Positions 1 through 9,414 of a DNA stretch of 64,000 nucleotides are shown piece by piece (position 1 is the first letter of the stretch; every line of letters starts with the position of its first letter). Source of the DNA: an uncultured Photobacterium sp. (GTDB lineage: Bacteria; Pseudomonadota; Gammaproteobacteria; Enterobacterales; Vibrionaceae); assembly GCF_947039875.1 (NCBI RefSeq), contig NZ_CAMRAN010000001.1, positions 115,329 to 179,328 on the forward strand, written 5' to 3'. The notes under the pieces were generated by a model. It made no database searches. It was given only the letters and a program-made list of their open reading frames with translations, and was not told the DNA's origin. The position numbers and the translations under genes were made by a program.

Positions 1-1
1 T

Positions 2-1840
2 AACCAACGTGGTCGCGGTAAGCCACAAATGAACAAACCTGCTTCAATGCAACATGGCTTTGATAAAACAGCACTTGTTGCTAAGCAAGATGTTGTTATC
101 GGTGAAACGATTACCGTTGCTGAGCTAGCGAACAAAATGTCTGTTAAAGGCGTTGAAGTTATTAAGGTAATGATGAAGATGGGCGCTATGGCGACTATCA
201 ATCAAGTTATCGACCAAGAAACAGCATCACTTGTTGCTGAAGAAATGGGTCACAAAGTTATTCTACGTAAAGAAAACGAGCTTGAAGAAGCTGTGCTTTC
301 TGACCGTAATGCAGACGACCTACTGAAAGTTTCTCGTGCACCTGTTGTTACTATCATGGGTCACGTTGACCACGGTAAAACATCAACACTTGATTACATT
401 CGTAAAGCACACGTAGCTTCAGGCGAAGCTGGTGGTATTACACAGCATATCGGTGCTTACCATGTTGAAACTGAAAACGGCATGATCACGTTCCTTGATA
501 CTCCTGGACACGCAGCGTTTACTGCTATGCGTGCTCGTGGTGCTCAAGCGACTGATATCGTTGTACTTGTAGTTGCAGCAGACGATGGCGTAATGCCACA
601 AACAATCGAAGCTATTCAGCACGCAAAAGCAGCTGGCGTACCTTTGATCGTTGCGGTAAACAAGATCGATAAAGAAGACGCAAACCCAGACAACGTGAAG
701 AATGAGTTAGCTCAATACGACGTTATGCCTGAAGAGTGGGGCGGTGAGAACATGTTTGTTCACATCTCTGCGAAACAAGGTACTAACATCGATGGTCTAC
801 TAGAAGCAATTCTACTTCAGTCAGAAATTCTTGAGCTAACAGCAGTTGAAGAAGGCATGGCATCTGGCGTAGTTATCGAATCACGTCTTGATAAAGGCCG
901 TGGTCCAGTAGCAACCGTACTTGTTCAAGAAGGTACATTGCGTAAAGGCGATATCGTTCTTTGTGGCCTAATGCATGGTCGTATTCGTGCAATGCGCAAC
1001 GAGCAAGGTCAAGAAATTGAATCAGCAGGTCCATCTATTCCTGTTGAGATCCTTGGTCTTTCTGGTGTTCCATCATCAGGTGACGAAGCGACTGTTGTAC
1101 GTGATGAGCGTAAAGCACGTGAAGTTGCACTTTACCGTCAAGGTAAATTCCGTGATATTAAACTAGCGCGTCAACAAAAATCTAAACTAGAAAACATGTT
1201 TGCTAACATGGAAGCTGGTGAAGTTGCTGAGCTAAACGTTGTGCTTAAAGCTGACGTTCAAGGTTCTGTTGAAGCAATTGCTGACTCACTACGTAAACTT
1301 TCAACTGATGAAGTTAAAGTTAACATTGTAGGTTCAGGTGTTGGTGCAATCACTGAAACTGATGCAGTACTTGCAGCAGCTTCTAACGCTATCGTACTTG
1401 GTTTCAACGTTCGTGCTGATACGTCTGCGCGTCAGACAATCGAAAATGAAAACCTAGACTTACGTTACTACTCAATCATCTACCAACTAATCGACGAAGT
1501 TAAAGCGGCGATGGGCGGTATGTTGGCTCCTGAGTTTAAGCAAGAGATCATTGGTCTTGCTGAAGTACGTGACGTATTTAAGTCACCTAAGATCGGCGCA
1601 ATCGCTGGTTGTATGGTTACTGAAGGTACTATCAAGCGTAACAACCCTATTCGTGTTCTACGTGAAAACGTAGTTATCTACGAAGGTGAGCTTGAGTCAC
1701 TACGTCGCTTTAAAGATGACGTGCCTGAAGTTAAGAACGGTTACGAGTGTGGTATCGGCGTTAAGAACTACAACGACGTTCGCGTTGGTGACCAGATCGA
1801 AGTATTCGAAATTATTGAAATCCAACGTACACTTGACTAA
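2..1840 (+). CDS. infB: Translation initiation factor IF-2 (5' end outside window)
   Basis: IF-2 is the GTPase that positions initiator fMet-tRNA on the 30S subunit and promotes subunit joining. The frame is already open at base 2, so the N-terminal part lies off the window; the ATG at 29 is internal. The G domain is complete: GHVDHGKT (bases 359-382), DTPGH and NKID motifs follow, then the beta-barrel domain and the C-terminal fMet-tRNA-binding region ending near [10 protein letters not shown]. The short IF2-N-type domain precedes the G domain. It heads the infB-rbfA-truB-rpsO-pnp order typical of gammaproteobacteria. Identification is essentially certain; only the 5' boundary is missing. 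Confidence 0.98.
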   Translation, partial: NQRGRGKPQMNKPASMQHGFDKTALVAKQDVVIGETITVAELANKMSVKGVEVIKVMMKMGAMATINQVIDQETASLVAEEMGHKVILRKENELEEAVLSDRNADDLLKVSRAPVVTIMGHVDHGKTSTLDYIRKAHVASGEAGGITQHIGAYHVETENGMITFLDTPGHAAFTAMRARGAQATDIVVLVVAADDGVMPQTIEAIQHAKAAGVPLIVAVNKIDKEDANPDNVKNELAQYDVMPEEWGGENMFVHISAKQGTNIDGLLEAILLQSEILELTAVEEGMASGVVIESRLDKGRGPVATVLVQEGTLRKGDIVLCGLMHGRIRAMRNEQGQEIESAGPSIPVEILGLSGVPSSGDEATVVRDERKAREVALYRQGKFRDIKLARQQKSKLENMFANMEAGEVAELNVVLKADVQGSVEAIADSLRKLSTDEVKVNIVGSGVGAITETDAVLAAASNAIVLGFNVRADTSARQTIENENLDLRYYSIIYQLIDEVKAAMGGMLAPEFKQEIIGLAEVRDVFKSPKIGAIAGCMVTEGTIKRNNPIRVLRENVVIYEGELESLRRFKDDVPEVKNGYECGIGVKNYNDVRVGDQIEVFEIIEIQRTLD

Positions 1841-1882
1841 TAGTCAGTGTAGCTAGTTGTTTTTCAACATGATAATGATAAT

Positions 1883-1908
1883 GGGGAGCTTCGGCTCCCC
1901 ATTCTTTC
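1883..1908 (+). terminator. GC-rich hairpin between infB and rbfA
   Basis: GGGGAGC and GCTCCCC (1883-1889, 1894-1900) close a TTCG tetraloop, followed by the weak T-run ATTCTTT. It is a strong hairpin but a poor U-tract, so partial termination or mRNA processing inside the operon is more likely than a full stop. Confidence 0.65.
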
Positions 1909-1938
1909 AAGAGCATTATTCTTAGAGAGAGCAAGAAA

Positions 1939-2340
1939 ATGGCAAAAGAATTTAGCCGTACCCAACGTGTAGCACAACAGCTACAAAAAGAATTAGCTGT
2001 AATTTTACAGCGTGAGATCAAAGATCCTGCGATTGCAATGACTACTATTTCAAGTGTTGATGTGTCGCGTGATATGAACTACGCCAAAATTTATGTAACG
2101 TTTTTCCCAATTGGTGAGCAAACTGCTGAAGGTAGTTTAGAAGCATTACGTGAAATGGCACCTTACATCCGTTCACTACTAGGTAAAGAAATTCGCCTAC
2201 GTGTAACACCTGAACTTAACTTCATTTTCGATCAATCGTTAACTGAAGGTATGCGTATTTCAAACCTAGTATCTAAAGCGGTACGTGACGATGAAGATCG
2301 TCGTGGTGATGAAGACGAAGTAGAAAAAGGCGAGGAGTAA
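1939..2340 (+). CDS. rbfA: Ribosome-binding factor A
   Basis: RbfA is a small KH-fold protein that binds immature 30S subunits, helps 16S rRNA 5'-end maturation and is needed for growth in the cold. At 133 residues the length fits the family. The N-terminus [19 protein letters not shown] and the central [15 protein letters not shown] stretch are characteristic; the C-terminus ends in an acidic tail ([11 protein letters not shown]), common in Vibrionaceae RbfA. Start ATG follows an AGAGAG purine stretch. The stop lies 2 bases before truB, so the two are probably translationally coupled. Confidence 0.97.
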   Translation: MAKEFSRTQRVAQQLQKELAVILQREIKDPAIAMTTISSVDVSRDMNYAKIYVTFFPIGEQTAEGSLEALREMAPYIRSLLGKEIRLRVTPELNFIFDQSLTEGMRISNLVSKAVRDDEDRRGDEDEVEKGEE

Positions 2341-2342
2341 AC

Positions 2343-3290
2343 ATGGCACGTCGTCGTAAAGGTCGTCCAATTAACGGTGTGATCTTGGTTGATAAACCAA
2401 CAGGCATTAGTTCTAACGATACCCTGCAAAAAGTGAAACGTATCTTTTTTGCACAAAAAGCGGGCCATACTGGTGCGCTTGATCCTTTAGCGACGGGCAT
2501 GTTACCGCTTTGTTTTGGTGAAGCGACCAAGTTTTCACAATTTTTATTAGATTCAGATAAGCGTTATCGTGTGATCGCCAAATTAGGCGAGCGTACTGAT
2601 ACCTCTGATTCTGATGGTGAAGTGGTTGAAACCCGTGCTGTTAATGTTGAACGCGATCAGCTTGAAGCGTGTATCGATAGCTTTCGTGGTACGACTGATC
2701 AAATTCCATCGATGTACTCAGCATTAAAGTATCAAGGTCGTAAATTATATGAATACGCGCGTGAAGGAATTTCTATTCCTCGTGAATCGCGTAAGATTAC
2801 CGTGTATTCAGTTGAGTTACTGCGCTTTGATAACAACGAAGTTGAAATGGAACTGCATGTGTCAAAAGGCACATACATTCGTACTATTGTTGATGATCTT
2901 GGTGAAATGCTAGGTTGTGGCGCTCATGTGACTTACTTACGTCGTACAGGCGTATCTAACTTTCCTTATGAGCGTATGGTAACGATTGAGCAGCTACAGG
3001 CGATGCTTGACCAAGCTATAGCGGATGAAATTGAACCCGGTACAGTATTAGATGCATTATTATTGCCAACTGATACTGCGGTACAAGATTTACCAGCAGT
3101 AAATATTACAGCAGAAGCGGCTGTGCATGTACTACATGGTAATCCTGTTGCTGCCGAGGTTGTTCCCGCTGAAGGCACTTTAGTGCGTATTACCGTTGGG
3201 GGTACTGCTGAGTTTATTGGTGTTGGTACCATTGATGCAAAAGGCATGTTGGCACCAAAACGAGTAATGGCAAACGAACAAGAACAATAA
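2343..3290 (+). CDS. truB: tRNA pseudouridine(55) synthase
   Basis: TruB isomerises U55 to pseudouridine in the T-loop of most tRNAs and also acts as a tRNA chaperone. The 315-residue protein has the N-terminal [14 protein letters not shown] motif and the catalytic segment [16 protein letters not shown] containing the nucleophilic Asp. [13 protein letters not shown] and a C-terminal PUA-like region follow. It begins 2 bases after rbfA with its SD (GGCGAGGAG) inside the rbfA 3' end, consistent with an operon. No anomalies seen. Confidence 0.97.
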   Translation: MARRRKGRPINGVILVDKPTGISSNDTLQKVKRIFFAQKAGHTGALDPLATGMLPLCFGEATKFSQFLLDSDKRYRVIAKLGERTDTSDSDGEVVETRAVNVERDQLEACIDSFRGTTDQIPSMYSALKYQGRKLYEYAREGISIPRESRKITVYSVELLRFDNNEVEMELHVSKGTYIRTIVDDLGEMLGCGAHVTYLRRTGVSNFPYERMVTIEQLQAMLDQAIADEIEPGTVLDALLLPTDTAVQDLPAVNITAEAAVHVLHGNPVAAEVVPAEGTLVRITVGGTAEFIGVGTIDAKGMLAPKRVMANEQEQ

Positions 3291-3388
3291 TGATACCAGC
3301 CGATCGCTCGTTATTATGCACACGAAATCATCATGATTATTGTGTGTGAGTTGCTTGAGATTAAAAATAAAACTGGTTAATTATTCGC

Positions 3389-3417
3389 TTGTAGTTAGTT
3401 CCGCTGATCAGTATAAT
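3389..3417 (+). promoter_or_regulatory. Probable sigma-70 promoter of rpsO
   Basis: TTGTAG (3389-3394) and TATAAT (3412-3417) are spaced by 17 bases, about 70 bases upstream of the rpsO start. The -10 is perfect and the -35 weak. A separate rpsO promoter between truB and rpsO is known in E. coli. A hairpin-forming stretch (about 3318-3347, CACAC...GTGTG with inner AATCAT/ATGATT) lies between truB and this promoter. Confidence 0.6.
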
Positions 3418-3488
3418 CCGCGGCTTGGGTGTCGGCTGAATCAGAGATTGGCGGCACAAATTAAAACATCTTGTATTAGGAATGAGTT

Positions 3489-3758
3489 ATGTCTCTGAAT
3501 GCAGAAACTAAAGCAGCAATCGTTGCAGATTACGCACAATGTGAAAATGATACTGGTTCTCCTGAAGTTCAGGTTGCACTTTTAACAGCGCAAATCAACC
3601 ACCTTCAAGGTCACTTTGCTAACCACAAACATGACCACCACAGCCGTCGCGGTTTACTACGCATGGTTTCTCGTCGTCGTAAGCTTCTAGATTACCTAAA
3701 AGGTAAAAACCTAGATCGTTACCAAGACTTGATCAAGCGTCTAGGCCTACGTCGCTAA
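3489..3758 (+). CDS. rpsO: 30S ribosomal protein S15
   Basis: S15 is a primary 16S rRNA-binding protein of the small-subunit platform and contributes to bridge B4. The 89-residue length is the family standard, and the conserved segments [27 protein letters not shown] and [15 protein letters not shown] are present. An SD (AGGA, 3478-3481) precedes the ATG. In E. coli S15 represses its own translation through a pseudoknot at the start; I did not verify an equivalent fold here. It ends at a strong terminator, with pnp downstream. Confidence 0.98.
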   Translation: MSLNAETKAAIVADYAQCENDTGSPEVQVALLTAQINHLQGHFANHKHDHHSRRGLLRMVSRRRKLLDYLKGKNLDRYQDLIKRLGLRR

Positions 3759-3767
3759 GATTGCTTT

Positions 3768-3799
3768 AAGAAAGGAGCCCTAGGCTCCTTTCTTTTTAT
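3768..3799 (+). terminator. Intrinsic terminator after rpsO
   Basis: AAGAAAGGAGCC (3768-3779) pairs with GGCTCCTTTCTT (3783-3794) over a 3-base loop and continues into TTT. In E. coli the rpsO terminator is partly read through into pnp; the same layout is seen here. Confidence 0.9.
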
Positions 3800-3997
3800 C
3801 TGCTCTTTTTATTATAGATACCGCTATTATTGATACGTCCCCCTGTCATCTTTCGTAATTTCGTCTACTATCTGTACCGGAGTTAAGCTCAAGTTTGTTG
3901 TATGAATGCTTACGCAGAGATATGATGGGTGTCGAGTAAATAACTGCATATTTCCACTTGTTATGACTTTGCGAGTCGTTTTCCTCGACCTTCAGGT

Positions 3998-4046
3998 CGC
4001 GGCTAATAAAAGTTTTTCTTTATTATAAGAACTTTCATTAGTCGCG
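3998..4046 (+). promoter_or_regulatory. pnp leader stem-loop (probable RNase III processing site)
   Basis: The arms 3998-4014 and 4030-4046 form a 17-bp stem (CGCGGCTAATAAAAGTT against a partner with one G-U pair and one A-C mismatch) around a 15-base loop. Smaller hairpins lie just 5' (GACT...AGTC, 3964-3976; CGACC...GGTCG, 3986-3999). In E. coli a long stem in the pnp leader is cut by RNase III and PNPase then destabilises its own mRNA. Position and shape match that system; processing here is inferred. Confidence 0.65.
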
Positions 4047-4080
4047 ATACGTAAATCATTACAAAAGTGGACATCATTAC

Positions 4081-4109
4081 ATGACGCTTATGTTTGTGTT
4101 GGTTATAAT
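4081..4109 (+). promoter_or_regulatory. Candidate pnp promoter downstream of the leader hairpin
   Basis: ATGACG (4081-4086) and a perfect TATAAT (4104-4109) are spaced by exactly 17 bases, predicting a start near 4116, only about 36 bases before the pnp GTG. Transcripts from here would lack the leader stem at 3998-4046. Inferred from sequence only. Confidence 0.5.
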
Positions 4110-4151
4110 TAGCCTGCAAATAGAAAGTGGAATATATTTAAGGAAATTCAC

Positions 4152-6275
4152 GTGAATCCTATCGTAAAGACTTTCCAGTACGGTAACCACACGGTTACTC
4201 TAGAGACTGGTGTTATAGCACGTCAAGCGACTGCTGCAGTAATGGTTAGCATGGACGACACTTCAGTGTTCGTTTCTGTTGTTGGTAAGAAAACAGCAGT
4301 AGAAGGCCAAGACTTCTTCCCGCTAACAGTAAACTACCAAGAGCGTACATACGCTGCAGGTAAAATCCCTGGTGGTTTCTTCAAGCGTGAAGGCCGTCCT
4401 TCTGAAGGCGAAACACTGACTGCACGTCTAATCGACCGTCCAATCCGTCCGTTATTCCCTGATGATTTTAAAAACGAAGTTCAAGTTATTGCAACAGTGG
4501 TTTCTGTAAACCCTGCTGTTAACCCTGATATGGTTACAATGATTGGTACTTCTGCAGCTCTTGCTATTTCTGGTATTCCATTCAATGGTCCTATCGGTGC
4601 GGCACGTGTTGGTTACATTAACGATCAATTCGTTCTTAACCCAAGCAATGAAGAGCTAGAAGCAAGCCGTCTTGATCTTGTTGTTGCTGGTACTAAAGAC
4701 GCTGTGCTAATGGTTGAATCAGAAGCTGATCGTCTATCTGAAGAGCAAATGTTACAAGCTGTTGTATTTGGTCATGACCAACAACAAGTTGTTATCAATG
4801 CAATCAACGAGTTTGCTGCTGAAGTTGCAACTCCTGCTTGGGATTGGGCTGCGCCTGCAGAAAACACAGTACTTAAAACTAAGATCGCTGAGTTAGCTGA
4901 AGCTAAGCTGGTTGAAGCTTACCAAATCACTGAAAAAATGGCGCGTTACGATCGCATCCACGAGATTGCTGCTGAAGTAAACGACGCGATTTTTGCTGAA
5001 GATGTTGATGCAAACGCAAAAGAAATCCACACTATCTTCCACGATCTAGAGAAGACAGTTGTACGTGGCCGCATCATTGCAGGTCTTCCACGTATCGATG
5101 GTCGTGAAAAAGACATGGTTCGTGCGCTAGACGTACGTACTGGTGTACTTCCACGTACGCACGGTTCTTCACTGTTTACTCGTGGTGAAACACAAGCACT
5201 TGTTACGGCAACGCTTGGTACACAACGTGATGCTCAAATCATTGATAGCATCATGGGTGAGAAGAAAGATCACTTCCTTCTTCACTACAACTTCCCTCCA
5301 TACTGTGTAGGTGAAACTGGTTTCGTTGGTTCGCCTAAGCGTCGTGAAATTGGTCACGGTAAGTTGGCGAAGCGTGGTATTGCTGCAGTAATGCCATCTG
5401 TTGACGAATTCCCATACACAGTACGTGTAGTATCAGAAATCACTGAATCTAACGGTTCATCTTCAATGGCTTCTGTATGTGGTACTTCACTAGCACTTAT
5501 GGATGCTGGTGTGCCAATCAAATCATCTGTTGCGGGTATCGCAATGGGTCTTGTGAAAGAAGGCGATGATTTCGTTGTTCTTTCTGACATCCTTGGTGAC
5601 GAAGATCACCTAGGTGACATGGACTTTAAAGTAGCGGGTACTGACGACGGTATCACAGCACTTCAGATGGATATCAAGATCGAAGGTATCACTAAAGAGA
5701 TCATGGAAATTGCACTTAACCAAGCTAAAGGCGCGCGTAAGCACATCCTTAGCGTAATGGATAATGCAATCAATGCTCCTCGTGAAGATATCTCTCAGTT
5801 TGCTCCTCGCATTCACATGATGAAGATCAACCCTGAGAAGATCAAAGATGTTATCGGTAAAGGTGGTGCAGTTATCCGCGCACTTACTGAAGAAACTGGT
5901 ACTACTATCGAAATCGAAGATGATGGTACAGTGAAGATCGCTGCGACTGAAGGTACTGCTGCACAAGAAGCAATCCGTCGTATCGAAGAAATCACTGCTG
6001 ACGTTGAAGTTGGCCGTGTTTACACTGGTAAAGTAATGCGTATCGTTGATTTCGGTGCGTTTGTATCAGTTATCGGTACTAAAGAAGGTCTAGTTCACAT
6101 TTCTCAAATCTCACAAGATCGTGTAGAGAAAGTGTCTGATTACCTACAGATGGGTCAAGAAGTTCAAGTTAAAGTACTTGAAATTGACCGTCAAGGCCGT
6201 ATCCGTCTAAGCATGAAAGAAGCAGTAGAAGCGCCAGCCGCAGCTCCTGCACAAGACGAACAGCCACAAGGCTAA
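4152..6275 (+). CDS. pnp: Polyribonucleotide nucleotidyltransferase (PNPase)
   Basis: PNPase degrades RNA 3' to 5' by phosphorolysis and is part of the degradosome and cold-shock response. The 707-residue protein has two RNase PH-like domains (about 1-230 and 310-540) joined by the helical domain. The second carries [24 protein letters not shown] and [22 protein letters not shown] domain (about 555-615, [20 protein letters not shown]) and an S1 domain (about 620-690) follow, with a short Ala/Pro-rich tail. Translation starts at a GTG ([19 protein letters not shown]) preceded by AAGGA (4140-4144). Expression is likely set by read-through from rpsO, the leader hairpin and a promoter near 4100. 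Confidence 0.98.
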   Translation: MNPIVKTFQYGNHTVTLETGVIARQATAAVMVSMDDTSVFVSVVGKKTAVEGQDFFPLTVNYQERTYAAGKIPGGFFKREGRPSEGETLTARLIDRPIRPLFPDDFKNEVQVIATVVSVNPAVNPDMVTMIGTSAALAISGIPFNGPIGAARVGYINDQFVLNPSNEELEASRLDLVVAGTKDAVLMVESEADRLSEEQMLQAVVFGHDQQQVVINAINEFAAEVATPAWDWAAPAENTVLKTKIAELAEAKLVEAYQITEKMARYDRIHEIAAEVNDAIFAEDVDANAKEIHTIFHDLEKTVVRGRIIAGLPRIDGREKDMVRALDVRTGVLPRTHGSSLFTRGETQALVTATLGTQRDAQIIDSIMGEKKDHFLLHYNFPPYCVGETGFVGSPKRREIGHGKLAKRGIAAVMPSVDEFPYTVRVVSEITESNGSSSMASVCGTSLALMDAGVPIKSSVAGIAMGLVKEGDDFVVLSDILGDEDHLGDMDFKVAGTDDGITALQMDIKIEGITKEIMEIALNQAKGARKHILSVMDNAINAPREDISQFAPRIHMMKINPEKIKDVIGKGGAVIRALTEETGTTIEIEDDGTVKIAATEGTAAQEAIRRIEEITADVEVGRVYTGKVMRIVDFGAFVSVIGTKEGLVHISQISQDRVEKVSDYLQMGQEVQVKVLEIDRQGRIRLSMKEAVEAPAAAPAQDEQPQG

Positions 6276-6298
6276 GCGTTTTGCTAATATCATGATAT

Positions 6299-6326
6299 AA
6301 AGGGGCTTAATAGCCCCTTTTTTTTG
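6299..6326 (+). terminator. Intrinsic terminator after pnp
   Basis: AGGGGCT (6301-6307) and AGCCCCT (6312-6318) pair over TAAT, followed by eight T residues. Confidence 0.92.
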
Positions 6327-6381
6327 ATCTAAATATTGTCATAGACGCTGGATCGTCATTAATGTCACAGGGAGAACTGAG

Positions 6382-7290
6382 TTGATAATACGTCATATTC
6401 GATATGCTGTAATTGCTACTGCACTGGTTATCAGTGGATGTTCAACAGCACCAACCCAATGGACTCAGCCTCCGATGGCTGTCCCTTATCAAGCTACTTT
6501 TCAACAACAGATTCAGTTGGCACGGATTGAACAAATATTACAACAACCCAATATTCCGCCAACAACACTAGCCACTATTTATTATGATCGTGGTTTGTTG
6601 CATGACAGTTTAGGTCTACGTGATTTGGCGCGACTTGATTTTAATAAGTCACTCACGATTAATCCAAACCAGCCGGATTTATTTAATGTGGCAGGAGTGC
6701 TTTTTACTCAAATGGGCATGTTTGATTCTGCTTATGAATCGTTTGATTCAACGTTAGATTTAGCCCCTGAGCATCCTTACGCCCACCGAAATCGTGGTAT
6801 AGCGCTTTATTATGGCGAACGTTATACACTTGCAAATGAAGATTTATTACCTCATTACCTGCTTAATATAAATGATCCTTACCGTGTTATTTGGTTATAC
6901 ATTAATGATTTGAAATATACGCCAGAGCAAGCTAGAACCTTACTTCAACAACGTTATGCGGTCAGTGATAAAAGAGATTGGGGTTGGCAGATCGTTAGAA
7001 TGTATCTTGGTGAGATCACTGAAGAGCAGTTCTTAACCGAGATTGCCGAGCAGAGTAAAGATAATCAACAATTAGCACTGCGACTGACGGAAGGGTATTT
7101 TTATTTAGCACAGACCTATCAAAATAAACAAGATTATCCAACGGCGGTGATGTTATATAAGCTTGCTTTAGCGGGAAATGTGTATGAATTTGTTGAACAT
7201 CGATTCTCTATATTAGAGCTAAATCGTATTTTTACAGCAGAAGAAAATGCAGCCGCGGCGTCTTCTTCGCCAAGTGCATCAGTGAAATAA
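6382..7290 (+). CDS. nlpI: Lipoprotein NlpI (TPR outer-membrane adaptor)
   Basis: NlpI is an outer-membrane-anchored TPR protein that scaffolds peptidoglycan hydrolases and, with Prc, controls turnover of MepS. The 302-residue product has a lipoprotein signal with lipobox LVISGC (Cys20). TPR-like helices follow, visible as YYDRGLLHDSLGLRDLARLDFNKSLTINPNQPD, then NVAGVLFTQMGMFDSAYESF, then HRNRGIALYYGERY. It starts at TTG, chosen because GGGAGA (6370-6375) lies at good spacing and this start gives the signal peptide. The gene follows pnp, its usual neighbour. An Ala/Ser-rich tail ends the protein. Confidence 0.93.
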   Translation: MIIRHIRYAVIATALVISGCSTAPTQWTQPPMAVPYQATFQQQIQLARIEQILQQPNIPPTTLATIYYDRGLLHDSLGLRDLARLDFNKSLTINPNQPDLFNVAGVLFTQMGMFDSAYESFDSTLDLAPEHPYAHRNRGIALYYGERYTLANEDLLPHYLLNINDPYRVIWLYINDLKYTPEQARTLLQQRYAVSDKRDWGWQIVRMYLGEITEEQFLTEIAEQSKDNQQLALRLTEGYFYLAQTYQNKQDYPTAVMLYKLALAGNVYEFVEHRFSILELNRIFTAEENAAAASSSPSASVK

Positions 7291-7297
7291 TGTCGAT

Positions 7298-7331
7298 AAA
7301 AATAGCCGCTATCATCAGCGGCTATTTTTTA
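7298..7331 (+). terminator. Intrinsic terminator after nlpI
   Basis: AAAAATAGCCGCT and AGCGGCTATTTTTT pair over ATCATC. The A-run on the left makes it potentially bidirectional, which would also serve ubiV converging from the right. Confidence 0.92.
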
Positions 7332-7338
7332 TTCTTTT

Positions 7339-7380
7339 CGAACCTCGAACCTCGAACCTCGAACCTCGAACCTCGAACCT
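7339..7380. repeat. Six exact tandem copies of CGAACCT
   Basis: Bases 7339-7380 are exactly six copies of the 7-mer CGAACCT with no variation. The array fills the space between the nlpI terminator and ubiV and abuts the ubiV stop codon (complement of 7381-7383). Confidence 0.95.
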
Positions 7381-8256
7381 TTAGCGAATATCCAATCCGG
7401 CTAGATTATGCCAATAGCCATTACATTGATGCCCATCCGTAAGCGGATGACGAATCGTACCTTGTTCATTAGCACGGAAGTCATCAATCAATGTCAGCGT
7501 GTCTAACCCCATTGGGCTTAATCGCACCACATCGACCATGTCTTTCATACCTTTCAAATCATTAATCAAGTTATAACAGTAACCCGATTGAGTTTGAATG
7601 CCATTAAGCGTAAAGATTTTTTGATCTTCTTGGCTATTAACTGTGATCCCTCGCGGGTATTTAATACAGCAAGTTTCGCAATCATCTTTGGCTTTATTTT
7701 CAGCACGAGCAGTAAAGCAGCGGGCAGAATAAGCTAATGGTAGATAGCCATAACTAAAGACCTCGGTTTCAAATTGTTGGCGGATCCCCAGTTTTTCACA
7801 TTCGGTTAGCGTATTACTTAACCAATCACGAGACAGTTCTACCGGCATACACCAGCGAGTCATGCCTTGTTTAACAAACAGTTGTAGCGTTTGGGCGTTA
7901 TAGCAATTAACGGCGGGTCCAACCACAAACGGAACTTTGTTTTGTGAAGCTAACTGAATAGCAGATACATCGTTAGCTTCTACAATAAAGTCGCCATTAT
8001 CGATATATTTTTTCATGATGTTAACTTCGCTAGGGGCTTCTAGCAATGCCATGGTTGATAGCACGACTTGCTTACCATTGGTGGCAAGATCTTTTGCAAT
8101 ATCAATCCATTGTGCCGCTTTAAGTGCGCGACGCTTAGAGCATACTGTTTCCCCTAAATAAATAATATCAACGTTGCTATGCTTTGCTTGTTGATAGAAG
8201 GTTTCAACATCATGCTGAGGCCAGAAGTAAAGCAATGGCCCAAGTGAATATTTCAT
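7381..8256 (-). CDS. ubiV: U32-family protein UbiV, O2-independent ubiquinone hydroxylation
   Basis: UbiV forms a heterodimer with UbiU that hydroxylates the ubiquinone ring without oxygen, prephenate serving as hydroxyl donor; each subunit holds a [4Fe-4S] cluster. The 291-residue protein carries cysteines at 39 (GETVCSKRR), 180 (SARCFTAR), 193 and 197 (DDCETCC), the positions reported as cluster ligands in E. coli UbiV (formerly YhbV). It lies 9 bases downstream of ubiU and is surely cotranscribed. The CGAACCT array begins immediately after its stop. Confidence 0.93.
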   Translation of the reverse strand: MKYSLGPLLYFWPQHDVETFYQQAKHSNVDIIYLGETVCSKRRALKAAQWIDIAKDLATNGKQVVLSTMALLEAPSEVNIMKKYIDNGDFIVEANDVSAIQLASQNKVPFVVGPAVNCYNAQTLQLFVKQGMTRWCMPVELSRDWLSNTLTECEKLGIRQQFETEVFSYGYLPLAYSARCFTARAENKAKDDCETCCIKYPRGITVNSQEDQKIFTLNGIQTQSGYCYNLINDLKGMKDMVDVVRLSPMGLDTLTLIDDFRANEQGTIRHPLTDGHQCNGYWHNLAGLDIR

Positions 8257-8265
8257 AATGATCCC

Positions 8266-9273
8266 TTATTGCCATTTACGGTGGTATGCACCTAATGTTG
8301 TTTGTTTGCCTTCTGACAGATTACCTAAACATGCATTCCATGCTGGATTAACACTGTAACCTTCAGGATTAGCCAAATAGTGATCAATCGCCGCGCGCCA
8401 AGTTCTAGTCACTTGTTCAACATACGCGGGGCTACGTTGGCGACCTTCAATTTTGACTGAGGCGATATTGGCTTTAAATAGTTCAGGTAAAATATCAAGC
8501 GTGTTAAGACTAGTTGGTTCTTCAAGCGCATGATAACGCTTTTGTTCACCATCGATATTAATATCAAAACGGCCTTTACAGAGCGTCGGATAACCGGCGT
8601 TTTCGCCTTGAGTATAGCGATCAATTAATATTTCATTTAAGCGCGATTCTAACCCTTGTGGCGTTTCTTGCCAGCGTACATACTTTGCGGGTGAACAAGC
8701 CCCAACAGTATTTGGCGATTCACCTGTCATGTATGAGGATAAATAACAGCGGCCTTCTGACATAATACATAAGCTACCAAACGCAAACACTTCTAACTGC
8801 ATGTCGGTATTACGCGCTAATTGTTTTACCTGATGCATGGACAATACTCGCGGTAACACCACGCGTTTAATATTGAAATTCTGTTTATAGTAATCAATCG
8901 CGGCAGTGTTAGTCGCTGATGCTTGAACAGAGAGGTGTAATTCTAAATCAGGGTAAGTTGTTGCGGCATATTCAAGTACGCCAATGTCAGCCACAATCAG
9001 CGCATCAACACCCATTGCCGCCGCATTATCAACCGCTTTTGCCCAACGATTAAAGCCATCAGGATGAGCAAAGGTATTTAAAGCAACATGCAATTTACGA
9101 TCATGATCTTTAACATACTGCACTGCTTTTTCTAGTTTGCGCTCAGTGAAGTTTAAACCAGCAAAGTGGCGGGCGTTAGTATCGTCTTTAAAACCGATAT
9201 AAACCGCATCCGCACCATTATCAATGGCGGTTTTTAATGCTGGAAGATTACCAGCAGGGCAAAGAAGCTCCAT
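8266..9273 (-). CDS. ubiU: U32-family protein UbiU, O2-independent ubiquinone hydroxylation
   Basis: UbiU is the partner of UbiV in anaerobic ubiquinone synthesis. The 335-residue protein begins MELLCPAGNLPALKTAIDNGADAVYIG, the U32 signature start. Cys169 (GSLC), Cys176 (EGRC), Cys193 (GACS) and Cys232 (TLCKGRF) coincide with the [4Fe-4S] ligands described for E. coli UbiU. It is the first gene of the ubiU-ubiV pair. An FNR-like box lies about 90-105 bases upstream, fitting the anaerobic induction known in E. coli. ubiT is about 2.4 kb away, beyond a c-di-GMP gene. Confidence 0.94.
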   Translation of the reverse strand: MELLCPAGNLPALKTAIDNGADAVYIGFKDDTNARHFAGLNFTERKLEKAVQYVKDHDRKLHVALNTFAHPDGFNRWAKAVDNAAAMGVDALIVADIGVLEYAATTYPDLELHLSVQASATNTAAIDYYKQNFNIKRVVLPRVLSMHQVKQLARNTDMQLEVFAFGSLCIMSEGRCYLSSYMTGESPNTVGACSPAKYVRWQETPQGLESRLNEILIDRYTQGENAGYPTLCKGRFDINIDGEQKRYHALEEPTSLNTLDILPELFKANIASVKIEGRQRSPAYVEQVTRTWRAAIDHYLANPEGYSVNPAWNACLGNLSEGKQTTLGAYHRKWQ

Positions 9274-9362
9274 GTTATTTAATTATCCAATCTTTGCGTA
9301 AAAACAATAGCTTCATAGTAGAAGTGTTTAGGAATTCGAATCTTGATGCGAGGCAGGTTTTG

Positions 9363-9376
9363 TTGATATTAAACAA
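9363..9376 (-). promoter_or_regulatory. FNR-like box upstream of ubiU
   Basis: TTGAT-ATTA-AACAA (9363-9376) matches TTGAT-N4-ATCAA at 9 of 10 positions. On the minus strand a weak -10-like TACTAT (complement of 9315-9320) would place the box near -61.5, a usual class I activator position. The start site is inferred. The box lies between ubiU and the 3' end of the GGDEF-EAL gene, so it can only serve ubiU-ubiV. Confidence 0.6.
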
Positions 9377-9414
9377 TAAAATTGTTACTAAATAATAGTG
9401 TTTTTAGACTTATA

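Noticed and set aside
2966..3247. Long antisense frame within truB
   Set aside because: Lies wholly inside a conserved gene and its translation is low-complexity Ser/Thr/Ala text typical of codon shadowing.
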